This document shows positions 7,214 to 14,758 of a stretch of 15,829 bases of DNA, one piece after another. Position numbers and translations under genes: made by a program. The stretch lies in contig JAJFJE010000282.1 of NCBI GenBank assembly GCA_021774355.1, positions 1 through 15,829 of the forward strand. The letters are read 5' to 3'. The stretch comes from Alphaproteobacteria bacterium (GTDB taxonomy: Bacteria > Pseudomonadota > Alphaproteobacteria > Zavarziniales > Zavarziniaceae). The notes under the pieces are model-generated. The model did not search any database. It saw nothing but the letters and a program-made list of their open reading frames with translations, and was not told where the DNA came from. Numbering within the stretch: position 1 is the first letter of the stretch; each line of letters opens with the position of its first letter.

Positions 7214-9028
7214 ATGGCGGTCCCCATTCGGAATCTCGATACCAGGACCATCAGCCGCTCGGGCTCGCTGGATCGGGCGCAGTCGTCGCCGTCGTCACGG
7301 GCCATGCCCGATATCGACGACCTCGCCGCCCGGCTGCGCTTTTGCCCGCGCGCCGGTCGGATCTGGCTCGACGACAGCCGCATGATCCTCCTGCACACAC
7401 GATCGCTTGGCGGCTTGCGCCGCGAGTTGATCGAGACCATCGGCCTGCGCGGCGCCCGGGCCTTGTTGACCCGCATGGGCTATGCCTCCGGCGCCCAGGA
7501 TGCCGAACTTGCTGTCAAGGTGCGCGGTGCACGGGACTTCTACGATTTTTTCACCGTCGGCCCGCAACTCCATATGCTCGAAGGCATCGTCACGGTGGAA
7601 CCGGTGCGCCTGGAGGCAGACGTCAACACCGGCCGCTTTTACGGCGAGTTTCTCTGGCACGATTCGGTCGAGGACGAGGTCCATATTGAATCCTACGGCC
7701 TGGGGACGGAACCGGCCTGCTGGATGCAGATCGGCTACGCATCGGGCTATACCAGCGTGTTCATGGGCCGGCCCATCCTCTACCGGGAGGTCGAATGCCG
7801 GTCGACCGGCCAATCCAACTGCCGGATCGTCGGCCGGCCGGTCTCCGAATGGTCCGATGCCGAAGAGGATCTGGTCTATCTGCAGCCCCACAGCTTTGCC
7901 AACCGCAGCGACCGGGCGATCAATGCCCTGACCTCGGCGAGCACCGGCGGCGGCGACGCTGCCGGGGCGGAGGAGAGCCCGCCGGAACCCGGGCGGACGC
8001 TGGTCGGCGCCTCGACCGGCTTCAATGTCGTGTGCCACATGCTGGAAAAGGTCGCCAAGACCAGCGCGACCGTGCTGCTTCTCGGCGAATCGGGGGTGGG
8101 CAAGGAGATGTTCGCCCAGACCCTCCACCGGATCAGCAAGCGGTCGGCCATGCCCTTCGTCGCGGTCAATTGCGCCGCCATCCCCGAGCACCTGATCGAG
8201 TCCGAACTGTTCGGCGTGGAAAAAGGTGCCTATACGGGCGCGGTGGTCTCGCGTTCCGGCCGCTTCGAGCGGGCCGACGGCGGCACCCTGTTCCTGGACG
8301 AAATCGGCACCCTCAGCCTGGCGGCCCAGAGCAAGCTGCTGCGCGCCCTGCAGGAAGGCGAGATCGAGCGGGTCGGCGACCATAAGAACCGCAAGGTCGA
8401 CGTGCGGGTGGTGGCTGCGACCAATGTCAATCTGCGCGAGTGCATCGAGAAGGGCACCTTCCGCGAAGATCTCTTCTTCCGCCTGCATGTCTTTCCGATC
8501 CAGATCCCACCCTTGCGCGAAAGGCGGGCGGATATCCCCCTGCTGCTGAATCATTTCCTGACATTCTTCTCCGCCCGTCACGGCAAGCGCCTGGCAGGCT
8601 TCACCCAAAGGGCGATCACGGCGATGTTCGCCTATGACTGGCCGGGCAATGTGCGCGAACTGGAAAACATGGTCGAACGGGGTGTCATTCTGGCCCCGGA
8701 CGACGAGCCGGTCGACTTGTGCCACCTGTTCACCTCGGGCGAGGGCATGGGTCTCGACGCCCGGCAGATGACCGGCGAAGGCCGCCTCAATCCCGTGGTC
8801 GAGGCTGATGGTACCAGCGCCAATGATCCGGGGCTGACCCCGCCGCCCCATGCGCCCGATGTCGACTCGGTGGTCGATACCGTTCTCAAATCGCGCACGC
8901 CGCTCGACGAACTGGAGGCGCGCCTGCTGACCGCAGCGGTCGACCAGGCCAAGGGTAATATTTCGGAAGCGGCGCGCCTGCTGGGGATCAGCCGGCCCCA
9001 GATGGCCTATCGCCTGAAGAAGAAATAA
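7214..9028 (+). CDS. XylR/DmpR/MopR-family sigma-54-dependent activator sensing aromatics
   Basis: 604 aa. ATG 7214 is chosen because GGAGG (7202-7206) stands 7 bases before it; a GTG at 7145 in the same frame has no such site. Domains in order: a non-conserved N-terminus (1-31); XylR_N plus V4R sensor (~32-212) with the five residues matching the MopR/DmpR zinc ligands (His120, Cys169, Glu192, Cys195, Cys203); a linker (213-262); an AAA+ domain with Walker A GESGVGKE (291-298), sigma-54 contact loop GAYTGA (338-343; Tyr replaces the usual Phe), Walker B GGTLFLDE (356-363) and Arg-finger region FREDLFFRL (416-424); then a longer than usual linker (~500-565) and a Fis-type helix-turn-helix (583-603, AARLLGISRPQMAYRL). 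Family members are released from repression by binding phenol, toluene or related aromatics, then hydrolyse ATP to open sigma-54 promoters. It is transcribed away from the left operon and towards the right one. The effector is unknown. Confidence 0.95.
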   Translation: MAVPIRNLDTRTISRSGSLDRAQSSPSSRAMPDIDDLAARLRFCPRAGRIWLDDSRMILLHTRSLGGLRRELIETIGLRGARALLTRMGYASGAQDAELAVKVRGARDFYDFFTVGPQLHMLEGIVTVEPVRLEADVNTGRFYGEFLWHDSVEDEVHIESYGLGTEPACWMQIGYASGYTSVFMGRPILYREVECRSTGQSNCRIVGRPVSEWSDAEEDLVYLQPHSFANRSDRAINALTSASTGGGDAAGAEESPPEPGRTLVGASTGFNVVCHMLEKVAKTSATVLLLGESGVGKEMFAQTLHRISKRSAMPFVAVNCAAIPEHLIESELFGVEKGAYTGAVVSRSGRFERADGGTLFLDEIGTLSLAAQSKLLRALQEGEIERVGDHKNRKVDVRVVAATNVNLRECIEKGTFREDLFFRLHVFPIQIPPLRERRADIPLLLNHFLTFFSARHGKRLAGFTQRAITAMFAYDWPGNVRELENMVERGVILAPDDEPVDLCHLFTSGEGMGLDARQMTGEGRLNPVVEADGTSANDPGLTPPPHAPDVDSVVDTVLKSRTPLDELEARLLTAAVDQAKGNISEAARLLGISRPQMAYRLKKK

Positions 9029-9052
9029 CGACCGGCGGAACTGGCGACTTAC

Positions 9053-9078
9053 GGGGGAGAGGCCGGCGCCCCTCCCCC
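9053..9078. terminator. Bidirectional GC-rich hairpin between convergent genes
   Basis: An 11-bp stem (9053-9063 with 9068-9078) with a single A-C mismatch and a 4-base loop fills most of the 57-bp gap between the regulator stop (9028) and the end of the aldehyde dehydrogenase gene (9086). The position and symmetry suit a shared terminator. There is no T-run on either side, so it may be a weak or non-canonical terminator, or an mRNA 3'-end stabiliser. Confidence 0.55.
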
Positions 9079-9085
9079 GCCCCCC

Positions 9086-10549
9086 TCAGAACGGATACTG
9101 GGCCGGCTTTTCGGTCAGGCTGATCCACTGGGCCTGGGTGAACTGGTCGATACTGGCCGGACCGCCGAAGCGTCCCCCCGTGCCGGAGGCCCCCATGCCA
9201 CCGAACGGGACCTGCGGCTCGCAATTCACCGGCTGGTCGTTGATATGGACCATGCCCGTGCGGATCTGGTCGGCGATGGCCAGGGCCCGCGGAAGGGACG
9301 CGGTATGGATCGCCGCCGCCAGGCCATAGGCGCTGGAATTGACCAGGTCGACGGCCTCGGCATCGCTATCGAACACGGTGATCGGGGCAACCGGCCCGAA
9401 GATCTCGCTGGCGAAGGCCGGCATGTCCGGCGTCACCCCCAGCAGCACCGTGGGCTGGTAGAGATTGCCCGCGTGCGTGCCGCCGGTCAGCAGTTGGGCG
9501 CCGGCCGCGATGGTATCGCTCACGATCTTGTGCACCCGCTCGGTCTGCCGCCCGTTGATCAGCGGGCCGAGATGGCACGGCCCGGCATTGGGATCGGCGA
9601 CATAGAGCTTTTTTGCTCGTTCGGTCAGCTTGGCGGCATAGGCCTCCGCGACGCTGCGGTGGACCAGATGGCGCCCCGCGGTCATGCAGATCTGGCCCTG
9701 GTGGAGGAACGAGCCCCAGGCTGCACAGCTTGCGGCACCGTCAAGGTCGGCGTCCGGCAGGACGATGATGGCATTGTTGCCGCCCAGCTCCAGGGTCACC
9801 TTTTTCAGGGCCTTGCCGCAATATTCCCCGATCTGCCGCCCGACCGCGGTCGAACCGGTGAACGAGATCATGTCGACGCCGGGATGACGGACCAGGGCAT
9901 CGCCCGCGACCGGCCCCCCCGCCAGGACATGGAGCACGCCGCTCGGCAGGCCGGCATCTTCGAACAACCCCGCCAGCAGGGCGCCGCCGGTGACGGCACT
10001 GTGCGTGTCGGGTTTCAGGACAACCGCATTGCCCAGGGCAAGAGCCGGCGCGACCGATCGCATTGCCAGGAACAGCGGGAAATTCCACGGCGCGATGACC
10101 CCGACCACGCCCACCGGCACGCGTCGTTGCAGATTGGTGCGGCCGGGCACGTTGGATGGGTACATGGCCCCGTTGGGCAGGCCGGCAAGACCGGCGGCCT
10201 GGATCATCTGTTCATAGGTAATGCCGACTTCCCATTCGCCCTTGGGCTGGATCGAGCCGCATTCCCGGGTATTCCACTGGACGAATTCGGCACTCCGCTC
10301 GCGCAGCAGGCGGGCCGCCTCGCGCACCACTTCGGCGCGCTTGTCGAAGGTCAGCGCGGCCCAGGCCTTCTGGGCCTTGGCGGCCGACTTGACCGCGGCA
10401 TCGATATCCTCGGCGTTGGCCAGCCCGATGTCGGCAAGGGCCACACCGGTTGCGGGCTCGACCACCGGCGCCGTCCCGCCCTTGGCGGCCCGCCAGCCGT
10501 CGCTGAAGATCTTTCCCGACCACGGCGCGATCTTGACCGGTGCGTTCAT
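9086..10549 (-). CDS. xylC: XylC-like benzaldehyde dehydrogenase (NAD+)
   Basis: 487 aa, the usual length for XylC. GGAGG lies 7 bases before the ATG at 10549. Aldehyde dehydrogenase signatures are complete: APWNFPL (153-159), Lys179 of the cofactor site, FTGSTAVG (230-237), ELGGNN with general base Glu254, GQICM with catalytic Cys288, and EIFGPV (382-387). Segments such as VPVGVVGVIAPWNFPLFLAM, INDQPVNCEP and the C-terminal KPAQYPF closely resemble TOL-plasmid XylC as I recall it, so benzaldehyde-type substrates are more likely than aliphatic ones. The reaction is Ar-CHO to Ar-COOH with NAD+, supplying the acid for the adjacent BenAB-like dioxygenase. It is the last gene of the right block, 74 bp after the Tdh-like gene. 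An identity-based check against XylC would settle the symbol. Confidence 0.9.
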   Translation of the reverse strand: MNAPVKIAPWSGKIFSDGWRAAKGGTAPVVEPATGVALADIGLANAEDIDAAVKSAAKAQKAWAALTFDKRAEVVREAARLLRERSAEFVQWNTRECGSIQPKGEWEVGITYEQMIQAAGLAGLPNGAMYPSNVPGRTNLQRRVPVGVVGVIAPWNFPLFLAMRSVAPALALGNAVVLKPDTHSAVTGGALLAGLFEDAGLPSGVLHVLAGGPVAGDALVRHPGVDMISFTGSTAVGRQIGEYCGKALKKVTLELGGNNAIIVLPDADLDGAASCAAWGSFLHQGQICMTAGRHLVHRSVAEAYAAKLTERAKKLYVADPNAGPCHLGPLINGRQTERVHKIVSDTIAAGAQLLTGGTHAGNLYQPTVLLGVTPDMPAFASEIFGPVAPITVFDSDAEAVDLVNSSAYGLAAAIHTASLPRALAIADQIRTGMVHINDQPVNCEPQVPFGGMGASGTGGRFGGPASIDQFTQAQWISLTEKPAQYPF

Positions 10550-10623
10550 TTTATTTCCTCCAGAAAGACGGGCAACAGGCGGCGCCGACCCGGCGGGCCG
10601 CGTCGGACGTGACGCAAATTGGC

Positions 10624-11661
10624 TCAGGCGCCGGCGTCGAACAGGACCTTGACCGCCTTGCCGGTCAGGCAGGCGTCGAAGCCGATCATCGCTTCGTTGA
10701 GCGGCAGCACGTGGCTGACCAGGGGGGCTATATCGACCTTGCCTTCGGCCAACAGGGCGGTGGCGCTTTCCCAGGTCGAGAACAGCCTCCGGCCATGCAG
10801 GTTGCGCACGGTCAATCCCTTGATCAGCCAGGCTTCGAGATCCAGCGCCGTCTCGCCTTCGGGCACCCCCAGAAGACGGATCTCACCGCCATTGGTGGTC
10901 AGCGCCGCGGCGCCGGCGAGCGACTTGGCATGGCCGGAATATTCGATCACCACGTCGGCGCCGCGCCCGTGAGTGAGGTCGCGCACCACCGGCAGGGGGT
11001 CCTGCTCCGCGACATCGATGGCCCGGTCGGCCCCCATGGTCAGGGCCATTTTGAGGCGCAGCGGATTGACATCCGTGGCGATCACCCGGAGCGCCCCCAG
11101 CGCCCGCGCGGCGGCGATGTTCATCAGGCCGATCGGACCGCAGCCCGCCACCACGACCGTCTGGCCCGAGACTCCGCTGCCTTCCAGGCTGGCGTGAACG
11201 GCGATCCCGAACGGCTCCATCATCGCCGCCACCGGCGTCGGAATGCTTTCCGGGACCGGCCACAAAATGGTCTCGGGCAGGATCGTCCGGGCCGCGAAAC
11301 CACCGTCGAAATCGACCCCCGGATAGCGGGTATTGGGACAGACATGGGCCCAGCCCCGATGACAGGTGTAGCAGTGGCCGCAGGGCACGTGGCTTTCCAC
11401 GCTGACGCGCATGCCCGGGGCGACCCGGCTGACACCCTCGCCGACCGCTTCGACCACACCGCACATCTCGTGGCCCAGCACCGTCGGCAGCTTCATCCGG
11501 TGGGCGAACGGCCCCCAGCGATAAATATGCAGATCGGTGCCGCAGATCCCGGCATTGAGCACCCGAACCAGCACCTGGCCCGGCCCGGGTTGCGCGGGGC
11601 TGGCGATCTCGTCCAGGCTGAGCCCGCCTATCCCGGGCTGCGACTTGCGTAATGCCAGCAT
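10624..11661 (-). CDS. Zinc-dependent medium-chain dehydrogenase, threonine-3-dehydrogenase-like, role unknown
   Basis: 345 aa. The start is ATG 11661, because AAGGAG sits 6 bases upstream; an in-frame TTG at 11676 overlaps that ribosome site and is rejected. Catalytic zinc residues are Cys40 (GICGTD), His64 (GHE) and Glu149 (MEP), the Tdh/sorbitol-dehydrogenase arrangement. Structural zinc ligands are Cys94, 97, 100 and 108. The nucleotide site is GCGPIG (173-178) with Asp197 pointing to NAD+. The LIKGLTVRNLHGRRLFSTWE region (279-298) resembles Tdh. It starts 11 bp after the stop of the beta subunit gene, exactly where benC would be in a ben operon. Threonine oxidation would make little sense here; possible roles are oxidation of an alcohol or diol intermediate, including the cis-diol carboxylate normally handled by the SDR enzyme BenD/XylL, but this is speculative. 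Confidence 0.87.
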   Translation of the reverse strand: MLALRKSQPGIGGLSLDEIASPAQPGPGQVLVRVLNAGICGTDLHIYRWGPFAHRMKLPTVLGHEMCGVVEAVGEGVSRVAPGMRVSVESHVPCGHCYTCHRGWAHVCPNTRYPGVDFDGGFAARTILPETILWPVPESIPTPVAAMMEPFGIAVHASLEGSGVSGQTVVVAGCGPIGLMNIAAARALGALRVIATDVNPLRLKMALTMGADRAIDVAEQDPLPVVRDLTHGRGADVVIEYSGHAKSLAGAAALTTNGGEIRLLGVPEGETALDLEAWLIKGLTVRNLHGRRLFSTWESATALLAEGKVDIAPLVSHVLPLNEAMIGFDACLTGKAVKVLFDAGA

Positions 11662-11672
11662 CGACCGCTCCT

Positions 11673-12185
11673 TCAAACGCTGTAGATGTCGAGAACCGTC
11701 GGAATCAGGTCATTGAGCACCAGGATTTTCTTCTTGCGGATCCGCCAGCCGCCTTCGTGGGGCGCCAGCAGATAGTCGTAGTGGCCAAAAAAGGAACTCG
11801 CCTGGTTCATTCTGAACAGGTAGGTGACCCATTTGGCCTGCACCGAGCAGGTTCCGTCGGGATTGACCGACGCCAGGATGTTGCTGACCATGTGGCAGGT
11901 CCGCGGCATCGGGGTCGAGGCCGCCGAACGCCCGGTGCGGATGCGGAACACCCGGTCCTCCAGACCTTGCCGGCTGCCGTAATAGATCAGCGACATCTGG
12001 GACTGCGGGTCGGTGGTGTGTTCGTGTTCCGAATCCCAGGCCGGGATCCAGTACTCCGCCGCTTCCTCGAACAGGGCGAGCCAGGCATCCCACTGCCCGG
12101 CGTCGACGTAGTGGGCTTCCCGTGCCAGCAGTTCCGTCACCGAACTGCGCAGCCCGACAGGATCGAGCACGCCGCTGCCGTCCAT
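11673..12185 (-). CDS. benB: Ring-hydroxylating dioxygenase beta subunit, BenB/XylY-like
   Basis: 170 aa, close to the ~160-aa norm for BenB. The ATG at 12185 overlaps the stop of the alpha-subunit gene by one base (TGATG) and has GGAGG 7 bases upstream, so the two subunits are translationally coupled. The fold is the SnoaL/NTF2-like small subunit, seen in the patterns AREAHYVDAGQWDAWLALFE (21-40), YWIPAW (45-50), SNILA (101-105) and FFGHYDYLL (132-140). Beta subunits have no cofactor; they build the alpha3beta3 hexamer and can influence substrate choice. The frame remains open upstream to 12914, but that part lies inside the alpha gene and is not real. Confidence 0.93.
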   Translation of the reverse strand: MDGSGVLDPVGLRSSVTELLAREAHYVDAGQWDAWLALFEEAAEYWIPAWDSEHEHTTDPQSQMSLIYYGSRQGLEDRVFRIRTGRSAASTPMPRTCHMVSNILASVNPDGTCSVQAKWVTYLFRMNQASSFFGHYDYLLAPHEGGWRIRKKKILVLNDLIPTVLDIYSV

Positions 12186-13519
12186 CACAGGCCTCCGTCC
12201 AGCACGGGCGCCATCAGTTCGGCCCAGCGCCGATGCTGGGCGACGAAGATCCCCTCGTCCTCGATCCGAGCCCCCGAGCTGCAGGGGTTGATGCCGAGGG
12301 CTTTCGCCCGTTCGTCGGGGCCCGGAACCTCGTGGGCGGCCCCGCGGCTCATCTCGCTCCAGCGGATGACGCTGTGGTTCTGGCAGCCCTTGTAGGACTC
12401 GGCGAACTCGGTCAGGTCGTCCGGCGTCGCCATGCCGCTGGCGTTGAAGAAATCCTCGTACTGCCGGATCCGCCGGGCGCGGTCTTGCGGCGCTTCGCCG
12501 ACCGGGGCAAAGCAGTAGATGGTGACCTCGGTCTTGTCGACGCTGAGCGGCCGGAATATCCGGATCTGGCTGCCCATCTGGTCCATCAGGAAGACATTGG
12601 GATAGACCAGCAGATTGCGCAGCCGGCCGACCGCCCAATCGGCTCGCTCCCGACCCATGCTCTGGGCCAGTTCCGCGCGGCGCGGCCACAGCGGCCGGGC
12701 CTCCGGATTGGTCCAGTCGGACCAGATCAATGTGTGGCCATGACCCAGGTCGTAATAGCCGCCCGCCGAGGTCGCGACCGCGCCGACATTCATGGTCTTG
12801 GTCTTTTCGCCCGCGGTCTTGGAGCGGGCGCGCTGCTTCATGGTCGCGACGTAATTGGCATGCACCGAAGCGACATGATAGCCGTCGACGCCATTCTCGG
12901 CCTGCAGCTTCCAATTGCCGTCATAAGTATAGGTCGAACTGCCTTTCAGCACCTCGACACCTTCCGGCGCCTGATCGACGATGATGTCGATGAAGGCCTT
13001 GCTTTCCGCCAGGTGCTCGCTCAGCGGCCCGGCCTGGTCGTTAAGGGTGCCGAACAGGAAGCCCCGATAGCTTTCCAGCCGTACCCGGCGCAGCCCCAGC
13101 TTGGCCTTGTCGAAGCCCTCCGGATAGCCGCCGTCGGCCTCGGCCATGGGCGCCGTCAGCTTGCCGTCGAGGTCGAACGACCAGCCATGGAACGGACAGG
13201 AGAAATCGCCGGCGGTCCCCTTGACCGTCCGGCACAGGGTGGCGCCGCGGTGGGTGCAGATATTGACCAGGGCGTTGAGCTGGCCGTCGCGGTTGCGGTT
13301 GACAATCACCGGCGTCCGCCCGATCCAGGTGGTGATGAAATCCTTGGGGTTCTTGATCTGGCTGTCATGGGCCAGATAGACCCACACCTTTTCCCAGATG
13401 TGGGTGAACTCCTGCTCGTAGAGCTTGGGACAGGAAAAGATGCTGCGATCGACATAGCGGTTGCCACCCGCCTCCTCCCGGAGGAAGTTGCCGCCCGATA
13501 CCGGTGACATCTCGTTCAT
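12185..13519 (-). CDS. benA: Rieske ring-hydroxylating dioxygenase alpha subunit, BenA/XylX-like (benzoate/toluate 1,2-dioxygenase type)
   Basis: 444 aa, matching BenA/XylX length (~450). The Rieske [2Fe-2S] ligands are Cys88-x-His90 and Cys108-x2-His111. The mononuclear iron site is visible as NGVDGYHVASVH (209-220: Asp212 bridge, His215, His220), with the carboxylate probably Asp367 or Asp368 in ATPDD. Features such as VDQAPEGVEVLKGSSTYTYD (181-200), NLLVYPN (302-308) and RARRIRQYEDFFN (347-359) place it in the benzoate/toluate/anthranilate group. The expected reaction is NADH- and O2-dependent 1,2-dihydroxylation of an aromatic acid to a cis-diol carboxylate. The acid would come from the XylB- and XylC-like enzymes in the same row. 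A BenC-type reductase is missing from the window. The ribosome site (AAAGGGAAAGAG) is modest; an ATG three codons later is an alternative start. Substrate specificity (benzoate, toluate, other) cannot be read from sequence alone. Confidence 0.93.
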   Translation of the reverse strand: MNEMSPVSGGNFLREEAGGNRYVDRSIFSCPKLYEQEFTHIWEKVWVYLAHDSQIKNPKDFITTWIGRTPVIVNRNRDGQLNALVNICTHRGATLCRTVKGTAGDFSCPFHGWSFDLDGKLTAPMAEADGGYPEGFDKAKLGLRRVRLESYRGFLFGTLNDQAGPLSEHLAESKAFIDIIVDQAPEGVEVLKGSSTYTYDGNWKLQAENGVDGYHVASVHANYVATMKQRARSKTAGEKTKTMNVGAVATSAGGYYDLGHGHTLIWSDWTNPEARPLWPRRAELAQSMGRERADWAVGRLRNLLVYPNVFLMDQMGSQIRIFRPLSVDKTEVTIYCFAPVGEAPQDRARRIRQYEDFFNASGMATPDDLTEFAESYKGCQNHSVIRWSEMSRGAAHEVPGPDERAKALGINPCSSGARIEDEGIFVAQHRRWAELMAPVLDGGL

Positions 13520-13538
13520 CTCTTTCCCTTTCCGCTGC

Positions 13539-13568
13539 TGCCGGGCGGCTCTTGCCTGCCGCCCGGCA
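13539..13568 (-). other. Strong intercistronic hairpin upstream of the alpha-subunit gene
   Basis: A perfect 11-bp inverted repeat (13539-13549 with 13558-13568, mostly G/C) with an 8-base loop lies in the 88-bp gap between the XylB-like and BenA-like genes, ending about 19 bp before the BenA ATG. There is no U-run after it. It may protect or process mRNA, or partly terminate transcription, and so set the relative levels of the 'upper' and 'lower' enzymes. Confidence 0.55.
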
Positions 13569-13607
13569 CGCCATAATGCGAGTGGTTACCTGGCCGGGCG
13601 CTTGCGC

Positions 13608-14711
13608 TCAGCCGACGATGCGCAGCACCGGCTTGATCGTCACGCCCTTCTCGGAATCCGCGGCCGCCTCGTTGATCTGGTCGAAGTTGTAGAACTTCAC
13701 CAGCTTGTCGAACGGGAACTTGCCCTGGCGATAGAGCTCGACCAGGCGCGGAATGAAGATATCCGGGACGGAGTGACCTTCGACGATGCCGCGAAGCTTG
13801 CGATTGAACAGCATGAAATTGACGTCGACCGGAATGGTCGTCCCCAGCGGCGGCGCCCCGACGATGCCGATCTCGCCGCCATAGCAGGTCGAATTGATCG
13901 CCTGGCCGAGCACGGCCGCAACGCCGCTGGTCTCCAGTGCGTAGAGGATGCCGCCGCCGGTCAGTTTCTGGATTTCCTCGACCGGATTGCCCTTCGCCGC
14001 ATTGATGGTGTGGGTCGCGCCCAGGTCCTTGGCGAAGGCGAGGCGGTTGTCCTTGATATCGACCGAAATGATCGTCGTGCAGCCGGCGATCACGGCGCCC
14101 ATCACGGCCGACAGGCCGACTGCGCCGGCGCCGAAGATGGCGATGCTCGACCCGGCCGGCGGGTTGAGGGCGTTGAGCACCGAGCCCGCGCCGGTCTGGA
14201 TGCCGCAGCCGAGCGGGCCGAGCAGTTCCAGCGGCACATCCTTGGGCACCTTGACGGTATTGCGCTCGTAGGACAGGGCATAGCTGCCGAACGACGACTG
14301 GCCGAAGAAGCTGGCGCCGATCTCGCCGCCGCCATGGTCATGCATGGTGCAGCTGCCGTCGGCCGCCTTGCCCATGAAATTGGGCACGAAGAAATTGGCG
14401 CAGCTGGTGCTGTCGCCGCTGAGACAGGCAGGGCAGTGGCCACAGGTATAGAAGGTCAGCACCACATGGTCGCCGGGCACCACCTTCTTCACGCCGCGCC
14501 CGACCTTCTCGACGATGCCGGCGCCTTCATGCCCCAGCACCATGGGCAGGGGCACGGGATAATATTGGTCGCGGCAGATCAGATCGGTGTGACACATGCC
14601 ACTGGCGACAATCTTCACCAGAACCTGATCGTCGCCGGGCTCTGCCAGCTCGAGTTGCTCCAAGACGAAGGGGCCGCCTTTGGCCCGAACCACTGCCCCA
14701 TTGATCTTCAT
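13608..14711 (-). CDS. xylB: XylB-like aryl-alcohol (benzyl alcohol) dehydrogenase, zinc-dependent
   Basis: 367 aa from ATG 14711 with GGGAGA 5-10 bases upstream. The frame extends to 15272, but that part overlaps the reductase gene in another frame and is rejected. Catalytic zinc ligands are Cys40, His61 (GHEGAG) and Cys169 (GCGIQTGAG); structural zinc ligands are Cys90, 93, 96 and 104. The NAD site is GAGAVG (194-199) with Asp218. Long stretches such as CHTDLICRDQYYPVPLPMV, SFFGQSSFGSYALSYERNTV and PVDVNFMLFNRKLRGIVEG are typical of TOL-plasmid XylB and related aryl-alcohol dehydrogenases. The reaction is Ar-CH2OH + NAD+ to Ar-CHO. It follows the XylA-like reductase by 47 bp, keeping the xylA-xylB order of the TOL upper operon. 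Other aryl or terpene alcohols are possible substrates. Confidence 0.93.
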   Translation of the reverse strand: MKINGAVVRAKGGPFVLEQLELAEPGDDQVLVKIVASGMCHTDLICRDQYYPVPLPMVLGHEGAGIVEKVGRGVKKVVPGDHVVLTFYTCGHCPACLSGDSTSCANFFVPNFMGKAADGSCTMHDHGGGEIGASFFGQSSFGSYALSYERNTVKVPKDVPLELLGPLGCGIQTGAGSVLNALNPPAGSSIAIFGAGAVGLSAVMGAVIAGCTTIISVDIKDNRLAFAKDLGATHTINAAKGNPVEEIQKLTGGGILYALETSGVAAVLGQAINSTCYGGEIGIVGAPPLGTTIPVDVNFMLFNRKLRGIVEGHSVPDIFIPRLVELYRQGKFPFDKLVKFYNFDQINEAAADSEKGVTIKPVLRIVG

Positions 14712-14758
14712 ATGCCGTCTCCCACCCTGCGGCCCTTCGGACCGTTGATTGATTTTCG

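Noticed and set aside
11662..11676. TTG start at 11676 for the Tdh-like gene
   Set aside because: It would place the AAGGAG ribosome site inside the coding sequence; ATG 11661 is ideally spaced from it.
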